Shown in pieces: positions 1 through 5,020 of a stretch of DNA of 5,134 bases. The stretch is from Actinomycetota bacterium. GTDB lineage: Bacteria > Actinomycetota > Acidimicrobiia > Spongiisociales > UBA11373. Location: NCBI GenBank assembly GCA_030688105.1, contig JAUYIV010000285.1:1-5134 (forward strand), given 5' to 3'. Both the position numbers and the translations under genes were made by a program. A model generated the notes under the pieces. It was not told the origin of the DNA, did not search any database, and saw nothing but the letters and a program-made list of their open reading frames with translations. The number at the start of each line of letters is the position of its first letter. Position 1 is the stretch's first letter.

Positions 1-60
1 GCCTTTGGGCAGGCGCACCGCCCGGCCGTCGAGGAGATTGATGCGGGCATATAGATCCAC
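1..60 (-). CDS. HisA/PriA-like TIM-barrel protein, N-terminus only (partial)
   Basis: Reading the minus strand from a GTG at 60-58 gives VDLYARINLLDGRAVRLPKG, and the gene then runs off the window. The pattern hydrophobic-LLDGRAVRL-x-x-G matches the first beta strand and loop of the HisA/HisF family (canonical form PAIDLxxGxxVRLxxG). HisA, or PriA in actinobacteria, isomerises ProFAR in histidine biosynthesis. An in-frame TAG at 72-70 with no other ATG, GTG or TTG between it and codon 1 forces the GTG start. The canonical catalytic Asp of PAID is Asn here (ARIN), so this may be a HisA/HisF-related paralog rather than the pathway enzyme; no symbol is given for that reason. There is no strong SD, but a TAGTTT hexamer lies 6 nt upstream, which suggests a leaderless start. 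Only 20 codons are visible, so the family call rests on the N-terminal motif alone. Confidence 0.7.
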   Translation of the reverse strand, partial: MDLYARINLLDGRAVRLPKG

Positions 61-66
61 CCCCGA

Positions 67-72
67 AAACTA
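67..72 (-). promoter_or_regulatory. Candidate -10 box (TAGTTT) for the HisA-like gene
   Basis: On the minus strand TAGTTT is followed by six bases (TCGGGG) and then the GTG start. This fits the actinobacterial -10 consensus TANNNT placed so that transcription would begin at or next to the start codon. No convincing -35 is seen, and the -35 region falls inside the heptad repeat array. The hexamer also contains the upstream in-frame stop TAG. Confidence 0.35.
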
Positions 73-151
73 ACAAGTTCACAGTGGACAGTTCACAGTT
101 CACAGTTCACAGTCCACTGGTCTGTTCACTGTCGACTGTGAACTGTCAACT
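71..151. repeat. Heptad repeat array 1 (TNNACAG), arranged as an inverted repeat
   Basis: Left arm, plus orientation, period 7: a degenerate unit at 71-77, TTCACAG 78-84, TGGACAG 85-91, then TTCACAG at 92-98, 99-105 and 106-112. Right arm, same units on the minus strand: TGAACAG 128-122, TCGACAG 135-129, TTCACAG 142-136, TTGACAG 149-143. Bases 84-112 pair with 122-150 at 24 of 29 positions around a 9-nt centre (113-121), so the transcript could fold into a long imperfect hairpin. The TGA stop of the methyltransferase gene (148-146) lies inside the outermost right-arm unit. The array fills the gap between that gene and the HisA-like gene. It may terminate or stabilise the methyltransferase mRNA, or may simply be a minisatellite; the function is unknown. 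Confidence 0.85.
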
Positions 152-979
152 CCTCGTCCGCCACCAGACCGCCACGACCTCGCGTTCGGGATCGCCCAAC
201 ACCAGCCACCCGTCGTCGAGGCGGTGGACGTCGGGTTCGAGAAGAGCGGCGGCTTCGAGCGAGCGGGCGGGCGGAACCAACAACCTTCGTCGGTAGAACG
301 CCAGCAGCTCCTGAAGGTCGGCGAAACGGAACGCCGGCCCTGACGACCAATACCGGCGCTCCGGCTCGATTCCGACGACCTCTTCGACGACTTGGGCGAA
401 GTCGTCGACGGTGGGACGGGAGGGCCGATCCATGCCGTGGAGCGCGCGGAAGTATTTCGCCAGCCCTGACCAGGGATGCCGGGGGGTCATCTCGATCACC
501 ACGGAGCGGCGCGCCGCCCGGTGCATCGCCTCGATGAACGGGCCGATCGCGGCCACGTCGTACACCACATGTGCCGAGACACACACATCGTGGGTGTGGG
601 CGTTCCCGGCGACATGAGGCCACGATCCGATGATCCTGGTGATCCCGACCCGCGCCCGACGCGCCTCGTCCTCGAGCACGCGGGCCATCTCTTCATCACG
701 CTCGACTGCGGTCACCCGGTGGCCGCGAACCGCCAGCGGAATCGACAGGCGTCCGGTTCCTGCCCCGATGTCGAGCACGCTTCCGCCCTCGCCGACAAGG
801 TCGGCGACGATGCCCACCGTCAGTGACTCCCGGCTCGACTCGGCGTCCAGTCGCTGCGTGAGTCGATACAGGTGTGCCGGCCAGGAGTAGGGCGACTCCT
901 CCACGCCGGCGACGAGGCGCTCTGGGATGGCCCATGCCTCGAGCGCCTCCCGCCAGGCTTCCCTGGCCTCGGTCTGCAT
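146..979 (-). CDS. Class I SAM-dependent methyltransferase, acceptor unknown
   Basis: This 277-residue cytosolic protein has a Rossmann-type SAM-binding domain. Motif I is VLDIGAGTG (residues 68-76), followed by the acidic end of strand 2 in VTAVERD (E93), which normally binds the ribose hydroxyls of SAM. A later strand, DVCVSAHVVYDV (131-142), corresponds to the region after motif II/III. Residues 1-55 form a helical cap rich in Trp and Arg, and about 165-277 form a C-terminal extension including a basic FYRRRLLVPPARS stretch; neither identifies a substrate. The ATG at 979 has no SD at usable spacing but has TACCAT six bases upstream, so a leaderless start is likely. The gene lies 80 bp downstream of the deacetylase on the same strand. 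Its TGA is embedded in heptad array 1, so its 3' end coincides with the repeat. The fold is secure; the small molecule, RNA or protein target cannot be stated. Confidence 0.88.
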   Translation of the reverse strand: MQTEAREAWREALEAWAIPERLVAGVEESPYSWPAHLYRLTQRLDAESSRESLTVGIVADLVGEGGSVLDIGAGTGRLSIPLAVRGHRVTAVERDEEMARVLEDEARRARVGITRIIGSWPHVAGNAHTHDVCVSAHVVYDVAAIGPFIEAMHRAARRSVVIEMTPRHPWSGLAKYFRALHGMDRPSRPTVDDFAQVVEEVVGIEPERRYWSSGPAFRFADLQELLAFYRRRLLVPPARSLEAAALLEPDVHRLDDGWLVLGDPEREVVAVWWRTRS

Positions 980-985
980 CCTTCG

Positions 986-991
986 ATGGTA
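986..991 (-). promoter_or_regulatory. Candidate -10 box (TACCAT) for the methyltransferase
   Basis: Minus-strand TACCAT is followed by CGAAGG and then the ATG at 979. The 6-nt spacing would place the transcription start at the A of the start codon. GAAGG directly abuts the ATG, too close to work as a normal SD, which favours leaderless initiation. No -35 is evident. Confidence 0.35.
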
Positions 992-1020
992 TGCGCGGGT
1001 GCGGAGACGATGCCGACCGA

Positions 1021-1043
1021 GGGCTCAGCCGCCGACGGAGCCC
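1021..1043 (-). terminator. Weak hairpin after the PIG-L gene, possible terminator
   Basis: GGGCTC (1021-1026) and GAGCCC (1038-1043) form a 6-bp GC stem with an 11-nt loop, 17 bp past the stop of the deacetylase gene. There is no T tract on the minus strand after it. It may reduce read-through into the methyltransferase gene, but a chance inverted repeat in GC-rich DNA cannot be excluded. Confidence 0.25.
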
Positions 1044-1059
1044 CTCATCGCGGAGTGGC

Positions 1060-1899
1060 TCAACCCAGCCCGGCGAACAGATCGGCATCAGAGGGGTCGC
1101 CGGGCACCTTGGAGAACACTCTGACGAACACCTCCTCGGCAAGGAAGCCTCGCAGGCGCTCCTCGGACATGGTTCGAATCCACGAGTCCTCGGCAAACTG
1201 GGTGTCGTGGGTCAGGAGAGCGGCATGCTTTCGGTCCATGAATCTCGACACGTCACGCCGCGTCGTGATGTGCTCGGGGAGCGTGCCCGAGCCTGGCTCC
1301 TCGGGCTCGCCGTCGACACCGCGGTCTGCGGACGCCTCGCGGCGTATTCGTCGCAGCCTTTCGCGCGACCAGGTCGCCCAGTAGAGCCGGGCAGGCTGCC
1401 AGGGCTCTTCATCGCCCTCGACGGGGAATCGGCCGACGTCCGGAGACCCGAAGAAGGCGGCCGTCCCGACCCGGTGGACCTGCACGTGATCCGGGTGGCC
1501 GTATCCCCCGAACGGGTCATACGCGGTGACCACCAGGGGCCTTCGGGCGCGGATGACCCGAACCAGGCGCCCCACCGCCTCCATGAAATCGGCGCCCCAA
1601 AACGAGTCCGCGTGGTGGTTCTCCGGAGTCCCCATCATCCCCGAGTCGCGGTACCCGAGGAACTCGACGTCATCGACGCCGAGGACGCGGCATGCCGCCC
1701 GCTCCTCCGCCTCGCGGATGTCCCCGAGGACCGGCCGAACCTCATCGGCGTCGGGCCGGTTGTGGATCTCGCCGGCCTCGCCCCGCGTCGCCGTGACCAC
1801 CGTCACGGATACTCCGCGAGAGGCGTAGTCGGCGAGCGTCCCACCCATCGAGATCGACTCGTCGTCGGGGTGGGCGTGGAATGCAAGCCGTCCGAGCAT
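1060..1899 (-). CDS. PIG-L family zinc deacetylase (MshB/Mca-like)
   Basis: This 279-residue soluble protein carries the PIG-L/LmbE signature AHPDDE (residues 9-14) and the second motif GGYGHPDH (131-138). By comparison with MshB, H10, D13 and H138 should bind the catalytic metal and D12 act as general base. RDSGMMGT (84-91) resembles the MshB segment that follows the first motif. Family members hydrolyse N-acetyl groups or amide bonds on amino sugars. MshB and Mca act in mycothiol synthesis and detoxification, but many actinobacteria carry extra paralogs with unknown substrates, so no symbol is assigned. I chose the ATG at 1899. The frame stays open to a GTG at 1962, but those 21 residues precede the first beta strand (LGRLAFHAHPDDE), lack homology-like features and would overlap the divergent promoter region. 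TAGCCT eight bases upstream suggests a leaderless start. The C-terminus (about 215-279, KHAALLTHDTQF) looks complete. Confidence 0.92.
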   Translation of the reverse strand: MLGRLAFHAHPDDESISMGGTLADYASRGVSVTVVTATRGEAGEIHNRPDADEVRPVLGDIREAEERAACRVLGVDDVEFLGYRDSGMMGTPENHHADSFWGADFMEAVGRLVRVIRARRPLVVTAYDPFGGYGHPDHVQVHRVGTAAFFGSPDVGRFPVEGDEEPWQPARLYWATWSRERLRRIRREASADRGVDGEPEEPGSGTLPEHITTRRDVSRFMDRKHAALLTHDTQFAEDSWIRTMSEERLRGFLAEEVFVRVFSKVPGDPSDADLFAGLG

Positions 1900-1907
1900 G
1901 GGGGTGC

Positions 1908-1913
1908 AGGCTA
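1908..1913 (-). promoter_or_regulatory. Candidate -10 box (TAGCCT) for the PIG-L gene
   Basis: Minus-strand GTTAGCCT is followed by GCACCCCC and then the ATG at 1899, an 8-nt gap with no SD. This fits a leaderless TANNNT promoter and supports the shorter start. The same CGTTAGC core recurs in the region before the M23 gene at 3271-3277. Confidence 0.35.
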
Positions 1914-1953
1914 ACGGGGGTCGTTCGGCCTCTCTGCCCGTCGGACCTGCCGG

Positions 1954-1959
1954 TAGATT
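1954..1959 (+). promoter_or_regulatory. Candidate -10 box (TAGATT) for the CapA-like gene
   Basis: TAGATT fits TANNNT and lies 20 bases before the start codon. Transcription would start near 1966 and give a short leader carrying the SD. It is divergent from, and about 40 bp away from, the PIG-L -10 candidate, so the two promoters share one compact region. No clear -35 is seen. Confidence 0.35.
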
Positions 1960-1970
1960 CACGACCCCCG

Positions 1971-1975
1971 GGAGG
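1971..1975 (+). promoter_or_regulatory. Shine-Dalgarno GGAGG deciding the CapA-like start
   Basis: GGAGG ends four bases before the ATG at 1980. It is the only strong SD at any gene start in the window. It selects this ATG over the in-frame ATG at 1881, which would add 33 residues and put the lipoprotein signal in the interior of the protein. A GTG directly before the ATG (1977-1979) is an alternative that changes one residue. Confidence 0.75.
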
Positions 1976-1979
1976 TGTG

Positions 1980-3068
1980 ATGCTTCGACCGACCGCCATC
2001 GCCGCGGCCGCGCTGATGGCAGCCTGTGGTCAGGCTCGTGCGGAACCCCCCGCGGCGACCCCGACTTCGGTCACGACGATCATCGAGGTGACGACCCCGA
2101 CCGCCATCGAGGTCTCGACGACGGCTCCTCCTCCGGTCGCAACGACGACCAGCTCTCCCCCGGCGGAAACGCCGCGCGGTCGGCTCGTCATCCATGCAGT
2201 GGGCGACGTGAACTTCGCCCCCAACAGCACCGTCGCCTTCACCAGGGACGGGTTCGACATCGCGTGGAACGGCCTGCGCGGCATCTTCCAGTTGGACCAC
2301 CTCACGATCGTGAACTTCGAGTGCAGCCCAACCCAGATCGGCATCCCGATCGAGAAGGAGTGGACGTTCCGTTGCCCGCTCGACTCGCTGGCCCCGATGC
2401 GGGTCGCAGGGGTCGAGGTGACCAGCCTGGCCAACAACCACGCCGGGGACCTCGGCAAGTCGGCACTCGTCGATGGGCGAGAGAACCTCATCGCCGCCGG
2501 CTTCCATGCGGTCGGTGCCGGTCGGGACCTGGACGAAGCCAACCGGCCGGCGATCATCGAGATCGAAGGGTGGCGGATCGCCGTGGTCGGGCTCTCATCG
2601 ATCTCCGGCGACACCGGCTGGTTCGCCACCGACCGCGCTCCGGGGGTGGCGCCGGCGAGCCTCGGCAACATCACGGCGTCGGTGTCGGCCGCGGCCGAGA
2701 TTTCCGACATCGTGATCGTCATGGTCCATTGGGGCCTCGAACTCACCTCACAGCCGACCCGGGGCGACCGCCTGCGCGCCGACGCGATGATCGCCGCAGG
2801 CGCCGACGTGATCGTCGGGCATCATCCCCATCGCCTCCAGCCCCTCGAGATCGTCGACGGTGTCCCCGTCTTCTGGAGCATGGGGAACTTCGTGTGGCCG
2901 TATCTCAGCCACACCCAGTCGGTGACTGCGGTCGCAGAGATCGTGATCGAGCCCGATGGTTCGGTCATCGGGAGGCTGATCCCGGCGTATATCGAGTCCC
3001 ACGGTCACCCCGAACTCAGGGGATCGCCCGACCCGAGCCTGGTGCCCGAACGCACCGCAGCGGACTGA
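1980..3068 (+). CDS. CapA family lipoprotein (poly-gamma-glutamate synthesis-type metallophosphatase fold)
   Basis: The 362-residue product starts with a signal peptide ending LMAAC (Cys16), a near-consensus lipobox, so it is probably a membrane-anchored exported lipoprotein. A Thr/Pro/Ala-rich linker (about 22-66) spaces the catalytic domain from the membrane. The domain (68-340) shows the PGA_cap order of motifs: GDVNF (75-79), NFE (112-114), LANNHAGD (150-157), VHWG (249-252), GHHPH (280-284) and SMGNF (300-304). These match the metal-binding loops of calcineurin-like phosphoesterases, the fold to which CapA/PgsA belongs. Cys115 and Cys132 could form a disulfide outside the cell. CapA proteins take part in poly-gamma-glutamate capsule production in Bacillus, but no capB, capC or capE homologs are visible here. 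A role in some other surface polymer or phosphoester is equally possible. The gene has its own SD and promoter candidate and ends at a perfect hairpin. Confidence 0.93.
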   Translation: MLRPTAIAAAALMAACGQARAEPPAATPTSVTTIIEVTTPTAIEVSTTAPPPVATTTSSPPAETPRGRLVIHAVGDVNFAPNSTVAFTRDGFDIAWNGLRGIFQLDHLTIVNFECSPTQIGIPIEKEWTFRCPLDSLAPMRVAGVEVTSLANNHAGDLGKSALVDGRENLIAAGFHAVGAGRDLDEANRPAIIEIEGWRIAVVGLSSISGDTGWFATDRAPGVAPASLGNITASVSAAAEISDIVIVMVHWGLELTSQPTRGDRLRADAMIAAGADVIVGHHPHRLQPLEIVDGVPVFWSMGNFVWPYLSHTQSVTAVAEIVIEPDGSVIGRLIPAYIESHGHPELRGSPDPSLVPERTAAD

Positions 3069-3069
3069 G

Positions 3070-3095
3070 GATATGCGGCAAATAGGCCGCATATC
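3070..3095 (+). terminator. Perfect 10-bp hairpin right after the CapA-like gene
   Basis: GATATGCGGC (3070-3079) and GCCGCATATC (3086-3095) are exact reverse complements around a 6-base loop AAATAG, starting two bases after the TGA stop. No T tract follows (AACCGCGATG), so it would be a U-less hairpin terminator or mRNA 3'-end stabiliser. Its position at the stop makes a 3'-end role likely. The half-AT stem stands out from the surrounding GC-rich sequence. Confidence 0.6.
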
Positions 3096-3250
3096 AACCG
3101 CGATGAGGCGTCAGCCGAAGAGCCATCAACTCGGTGCTGCCAGGCCGGCACCGGGGCCCCTCGACCCTGCCGGGCGCGCTTCGAACCAACATAAGTTTCG
3201 GGGTGTGCCAGGCTTGCCGGAAGTCGGCATAGATCTCGGTGTAACCGCAA

Positions 3251-3279
3251 TTTTGGTTTTCGCGATCTGGCGTTAGCGT
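3251..3279 (+). promoter_or_regulatory. Candidate promoter of the M23 peptidase gene
   Basis: TAGCGT (3274-3279) fits the TANNNT -10 and sits in the same CGTTAGC context as the PIG-L candidate. Upstream, TTTTGG (17-bp spacer) or TTGGTT (15-bp spacer) in an AT-rich patch could be a weak -35. Transcription would start near 3286 and give a leader of about 46 nt that contains the 16-bp tandem repeat. Confidence 0.3.
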
Positions 3280-3289
3280 CGCGGCTCTC

Positions 3290-3321
3290 TCGACACCGAT
3301 CGAAGTCGACACCGGCCGAAG
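3290..3321 (+). repeat. 16-bp tandem direct repeat in the M23 leader
   Basis: TCGACACCGATCGAAG (3290-3305) is followed directly by TCGACACCGGCCGAAG (3306-3321), 14 of 16 identical. The second copy ends ten bases before the ATG at 3332, so the repeat would lie in the 5' leader next to the ribosome-binding region. It could be a regulator-binding site or a small duplication. Confidence 0.65.
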
Positions 3322-3331
3322 ACGGGACGAC

Positions 3332-4465
3332 ATGGGACAGACGAATCCGAAGCAAGTGGGGTTGGTGGCTCTGGTCGCCGGCATGGCAATGGCCCTCGCG
3401 ATCCCGGTCGCCCTCGCCAATCACGAGCCGCCGCACAACGGGCCGCAGCACAACTACGGCGACATGGTCAGCTACGACCTCGCCTTCCCCGTCAGCGGCG
3501 CCAACCGCTACGGCGACACATTCTTCGCGACACGCGGCACCGGGGTCCACCACGCCGCCGACATCATGGCCTCCAAGATGACGCCGGTCCTCGCCGCTCA
3601 CGACGGGACCATCGTGCGCGTCAACGGCTCGAGCTACTCGAGCTACAAGGGGAGATGCTGCACCCTCGCCATTCGTCATACCGACGAGTGGGAGACGGTG
3701 TACATCCACCTCAACAACGACACCCCCGGCACGGACGACGGCCAGGGGTGGGGGATCGCTCCCGGTATCGCGCTGGGGACGAGGGTGAGGGCCGGACAGG
3801 TGATCGGCTATGTCGGGGACAGCGGCAATGCCGAGGGGACCTCACCTCACCTCCATCTCGAGCTCTACGACCCCGATGGGGTCGCGGTGAACCCGTACCA
3901 GGCCCTCAGGGCCGCCGAAGGCAAGGCGCCGGCCGTCTGTGCGCCGCCCGAGGCCGGCTCCCTCGACGCGCTCATGGCCCAGAAGGAGTTCCTCCGCCGT
4001 GGCAGTGAAGGTCAGGCGGTCCGCCAGTTGCAGCGCTTCCTCGCCGCCGCCGGATACAGCCCGGGACCGGCCGATGGAGTCCTGGGACCGCTCACCGAGA
4101 ACAGCGTCAAGGCCTTCCAGAGGGGTCGTGGCCTGACGGCCGACGGTGTCGTCGGGCCTCAGACCCAGAGGGCCGTGGAGACCGTGGCGCAGATGCTGGG
4201 TTCGCTGCCGGCACTCGACCCCAACGGCCGGATCATCCGGCCGGGCTATCGCGGCCAGGACGTCGAGTACCTGCAGGAGTTGCTCACGATCGCGGGGTAC
4301 TCGCCAGGTCCGGTGGACGGAGTGTTCGGGCCCAGGACCGAGAGCGCGCTGAGCCAGTTCCAGAGGGAGTACGGCGGGCTGACGGTCGACGGGAAGCTCG
4401 GGCCCAACACCCGGGAAGCCCTCGCCGACTACCTGGGCCTCGAAAACCCCTCCACCTGTGGCTGA
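3332..4465 (+). CDS. Secreted M23 metallopeptidase with two C-terminal peptidoglycan-binding domains
   Basis: The 377-residue protein has a Sec signal peptide (hydrophobic 9-28, probable cleavage after ALA at 29). The M23/lysostaphin-type domain (about 47-190) has HHAAD (73-77, the HxxxD zinc motif), YIHL (H126) and HLH (173-175, the HxH motif). Zinc ligands should be H73, D77 and H175, with H126 and H173 in the catalytic position, so the active site is complete. Two PG_binding_1 domains follow at about 222-285 and 303-367. Both contain GYSPGPxDGVxGP and an FQ helix, which suggests an internal duplication. The enzyme should cut peptide cross-links or stems in the cell wall during growth or division, anchored by the binding domains. 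Cys109-Cys110, Cys203 and Cys376 could form disulfides. The ATG at 3332 has only a weak GGGA upstream, but it gives the only sensible signal peptide. The TGA stop is also the first three bases of heptad array 2. Confidence 0.95.
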   Translation: MGQTNPKQVGLVALVAGMAMALAIPVALANHEPPHNGPQHNYGDMVSYDLAFPVSGANRYGDTFFATRGTGVHHAADIMASKMTPVLAAHDGTIVRVNGSSYSSYKGRCCTLAIRHTDEWETVYIHLNNDTPGTDDGQGWGIAPGIALGTRVRAGQVIGYVGDSGNAEGTSPHLHLELYDPDGVAVNPYQALRAAEGKAPAVCAPPEAGSLDALMAQKEFLRRGSEGQAVRQLQRFLAAAGYSPGPADGVLGPLTENSVKAFQRGRGLTADGVVGPQTQRAVETVAQMLGSLPALDPNGRIIRPGYRGQDVEYLQELLTIAGYSPGPVDGVFGPRTESALSQFQREYGGLTVDGKLGPNTREALADYLGLENPSTCG

Positions 4466-4507
4466 ACAGAAGTTGACAGTCGACGGTTCACAGTTGACAG
4501 TCGGACG
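4463..4507 (+). repeat. Heptad repeat array 2 (TNNACAG)
   Basis: Units in order: TGAACAG (4463-4469), a 3-base AAG insert, TTGACAG (4473-4479), TCGACGG (4480-4486), TTCACAG (4487-4493), TTGACAG (4494-4500) and a degraded TCGGACG (4501-4507). The first TGA is the stop codon of the M23 gene. Unit variants are the same as in array 1, 4.3 kb away, although the flanks are unrelated. Both TTGACAG units contain the -35 consensus TTGACA, but no matching -10 lies 16-18 bp downstream. Confidence 0.8.
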
Positions 4508-5011
4508 TTGGTTTCCAGGCTCCGCCGAGAGGTCACGCTGACCGCTCCCTTGCGACTGGCCGGTCTCGTCGCGACGATGGCGGTGTCAACGATATGGTCA
4601 GCCTGCACGTCGCCATCCTCGTCGGAGCAGTACCTCGACGACGTCGCCCGGATCACCGAGCAGATGACCAACGACTCCTTCGCCGCGCTGCCCCCGGGTG
4701 CGGCGCCGACCCACCAGCAGGTGGCGGAGATCGTCGAGGCGCGCCGTGCCGCGCTCGTCGCCATCGAGGGACTGGAACCACCAGAGGAGCTCGAGCCCGA
4801 GCATCGAGTGCTCATCGCTGCGCTTCGGGCCTTCGTGAACGCCGGGACGTCTTTCGTGGAGGAAACCGCGGCGCTGGGCCCCGATGCGTTCCTCGACGCG
4901 CTGGAGGCGTCGACCGAGATCGACCTACTAGCCGACCGGGTGTCGGCGTCGTGCGACGCGATCAGGCTGCGGGCAGCGGACCTCGGGCATCCCGTGGGGC
5001 TGGCATGTTGA
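4508..5011 (+). CDS. Small helical lipoprotein of unknown function
   Basis: I do not recognise this 167-residue protein as a named family. It has a hydrophobic segment (about 17-30) ending WSAC with Cys33, an imperfect lipobox because Trp is at -3, followed by a Ser/Pro/Thr tether. The rest is predicted to be mostly helical, with a conserved-looking GLEPPEELEPEH (88-99). This is a layout common in actinobacterial lipoproteins with a four-helix or coiled-coil ectodomain. Cys149 and the terminal Cys167 could pair. The start is uncertain. TTG 4508 is the outermost and abuts heptad array 2. CTG 4538 has GAGAGG five bases upstream. TTG 4550 gives a textbook short signal (MRLAGLVATMAV). ATG 4577 would remove most of the hydrophobic region. 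I list the longest form as an outer bound. With no promoter seen in the 42-bp gap, it may be co-transcribed with the M23 gene. Confidence 0.75.
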   Translation: MVSRLRREVTLTAPLRLAGLVATMAVSTIWSACTSPSSSEQYLDDVARITEQMTNDSFAALPPGAAPTHQQVAEIVEARRAALVAIEGLEPPEELEPEHRVLIAALRAFVNAGTSFVEETAALGPDAFLDALEASTEIDLLADRVSASCDAIRLRAADLGHPVGLAC

Positions 5012-5020
5012 GGAAGCCGC

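Larger units (their letters stand above)
3096..3331. other. Intergenic region upstream of the M23 peptidase gene
   Basis: No credible coding sequence was found here. CGGTGCTG (3132-3139) pairs with CGGCACCG (3146-3153) through one G-U to form an 8-bp hairpin. TGCCG/CGGCA (3215-3219/3225-3229) forms a shorter one. An AT-rich patch at 3243-3260 contrasts with the GC-rich surroundings and precedes a candidate -10. The far end holds a 16-bp tandem repeat. I looked for the conserved blocks of a c-di-AMP (ydaO) riboswitch, common before cell-wall hydrolases in actinobacteria, and did not see them. Confidence 0.5.

Noticed and set aside
71..151. CRISPR-like array
   Set aside because: The units are 7 bp and contiguous, with no unique spacers, and there are no cas genes.
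874..1914. 346-codon plus-strand open frame
   Set aside because: It is antisense to the methyltransferase and PIG-L genes, which have clear family motifs. The product is a Pro/Arg-rich high-GC shadow.
1900..1962. Longer PIG-L start at GTG 1962
   Set aside because: It adds 21 residues before the first conserved strand and overlaps the divergent promoter region. The ATG at 1899 has a -10 box at leaderless spacing.
1898..3085. 395-codon plus-strand frame overlapping the CapA gene
   Set aside because: It is a frame-shifted Arg/Gly-rich shadow with no motifs, whereas the other frame carries all CapA motifs.
3096..3331. c-di-AMP (ydaO) riboswitch before the M23 gene
   Set aside because: The genomic context fits, but the conserved GGGGAACC-like and GGGTGAA-like blocks are absent. 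Only short hairpins are seen.
3005..3709. Minus-strand frame across the 3069-3331 intergenic region
   Set aside because: It is antisense to the CapA and M23 ends, has biased composition and no recognisable domain or supported start.
4473..4499. TTGACA -35 promoter elements within heptad array 2
   Set aside because: The hexamer comes from the repeat unit, and no TANNNT lies 16-18 bp downstream of either copy.
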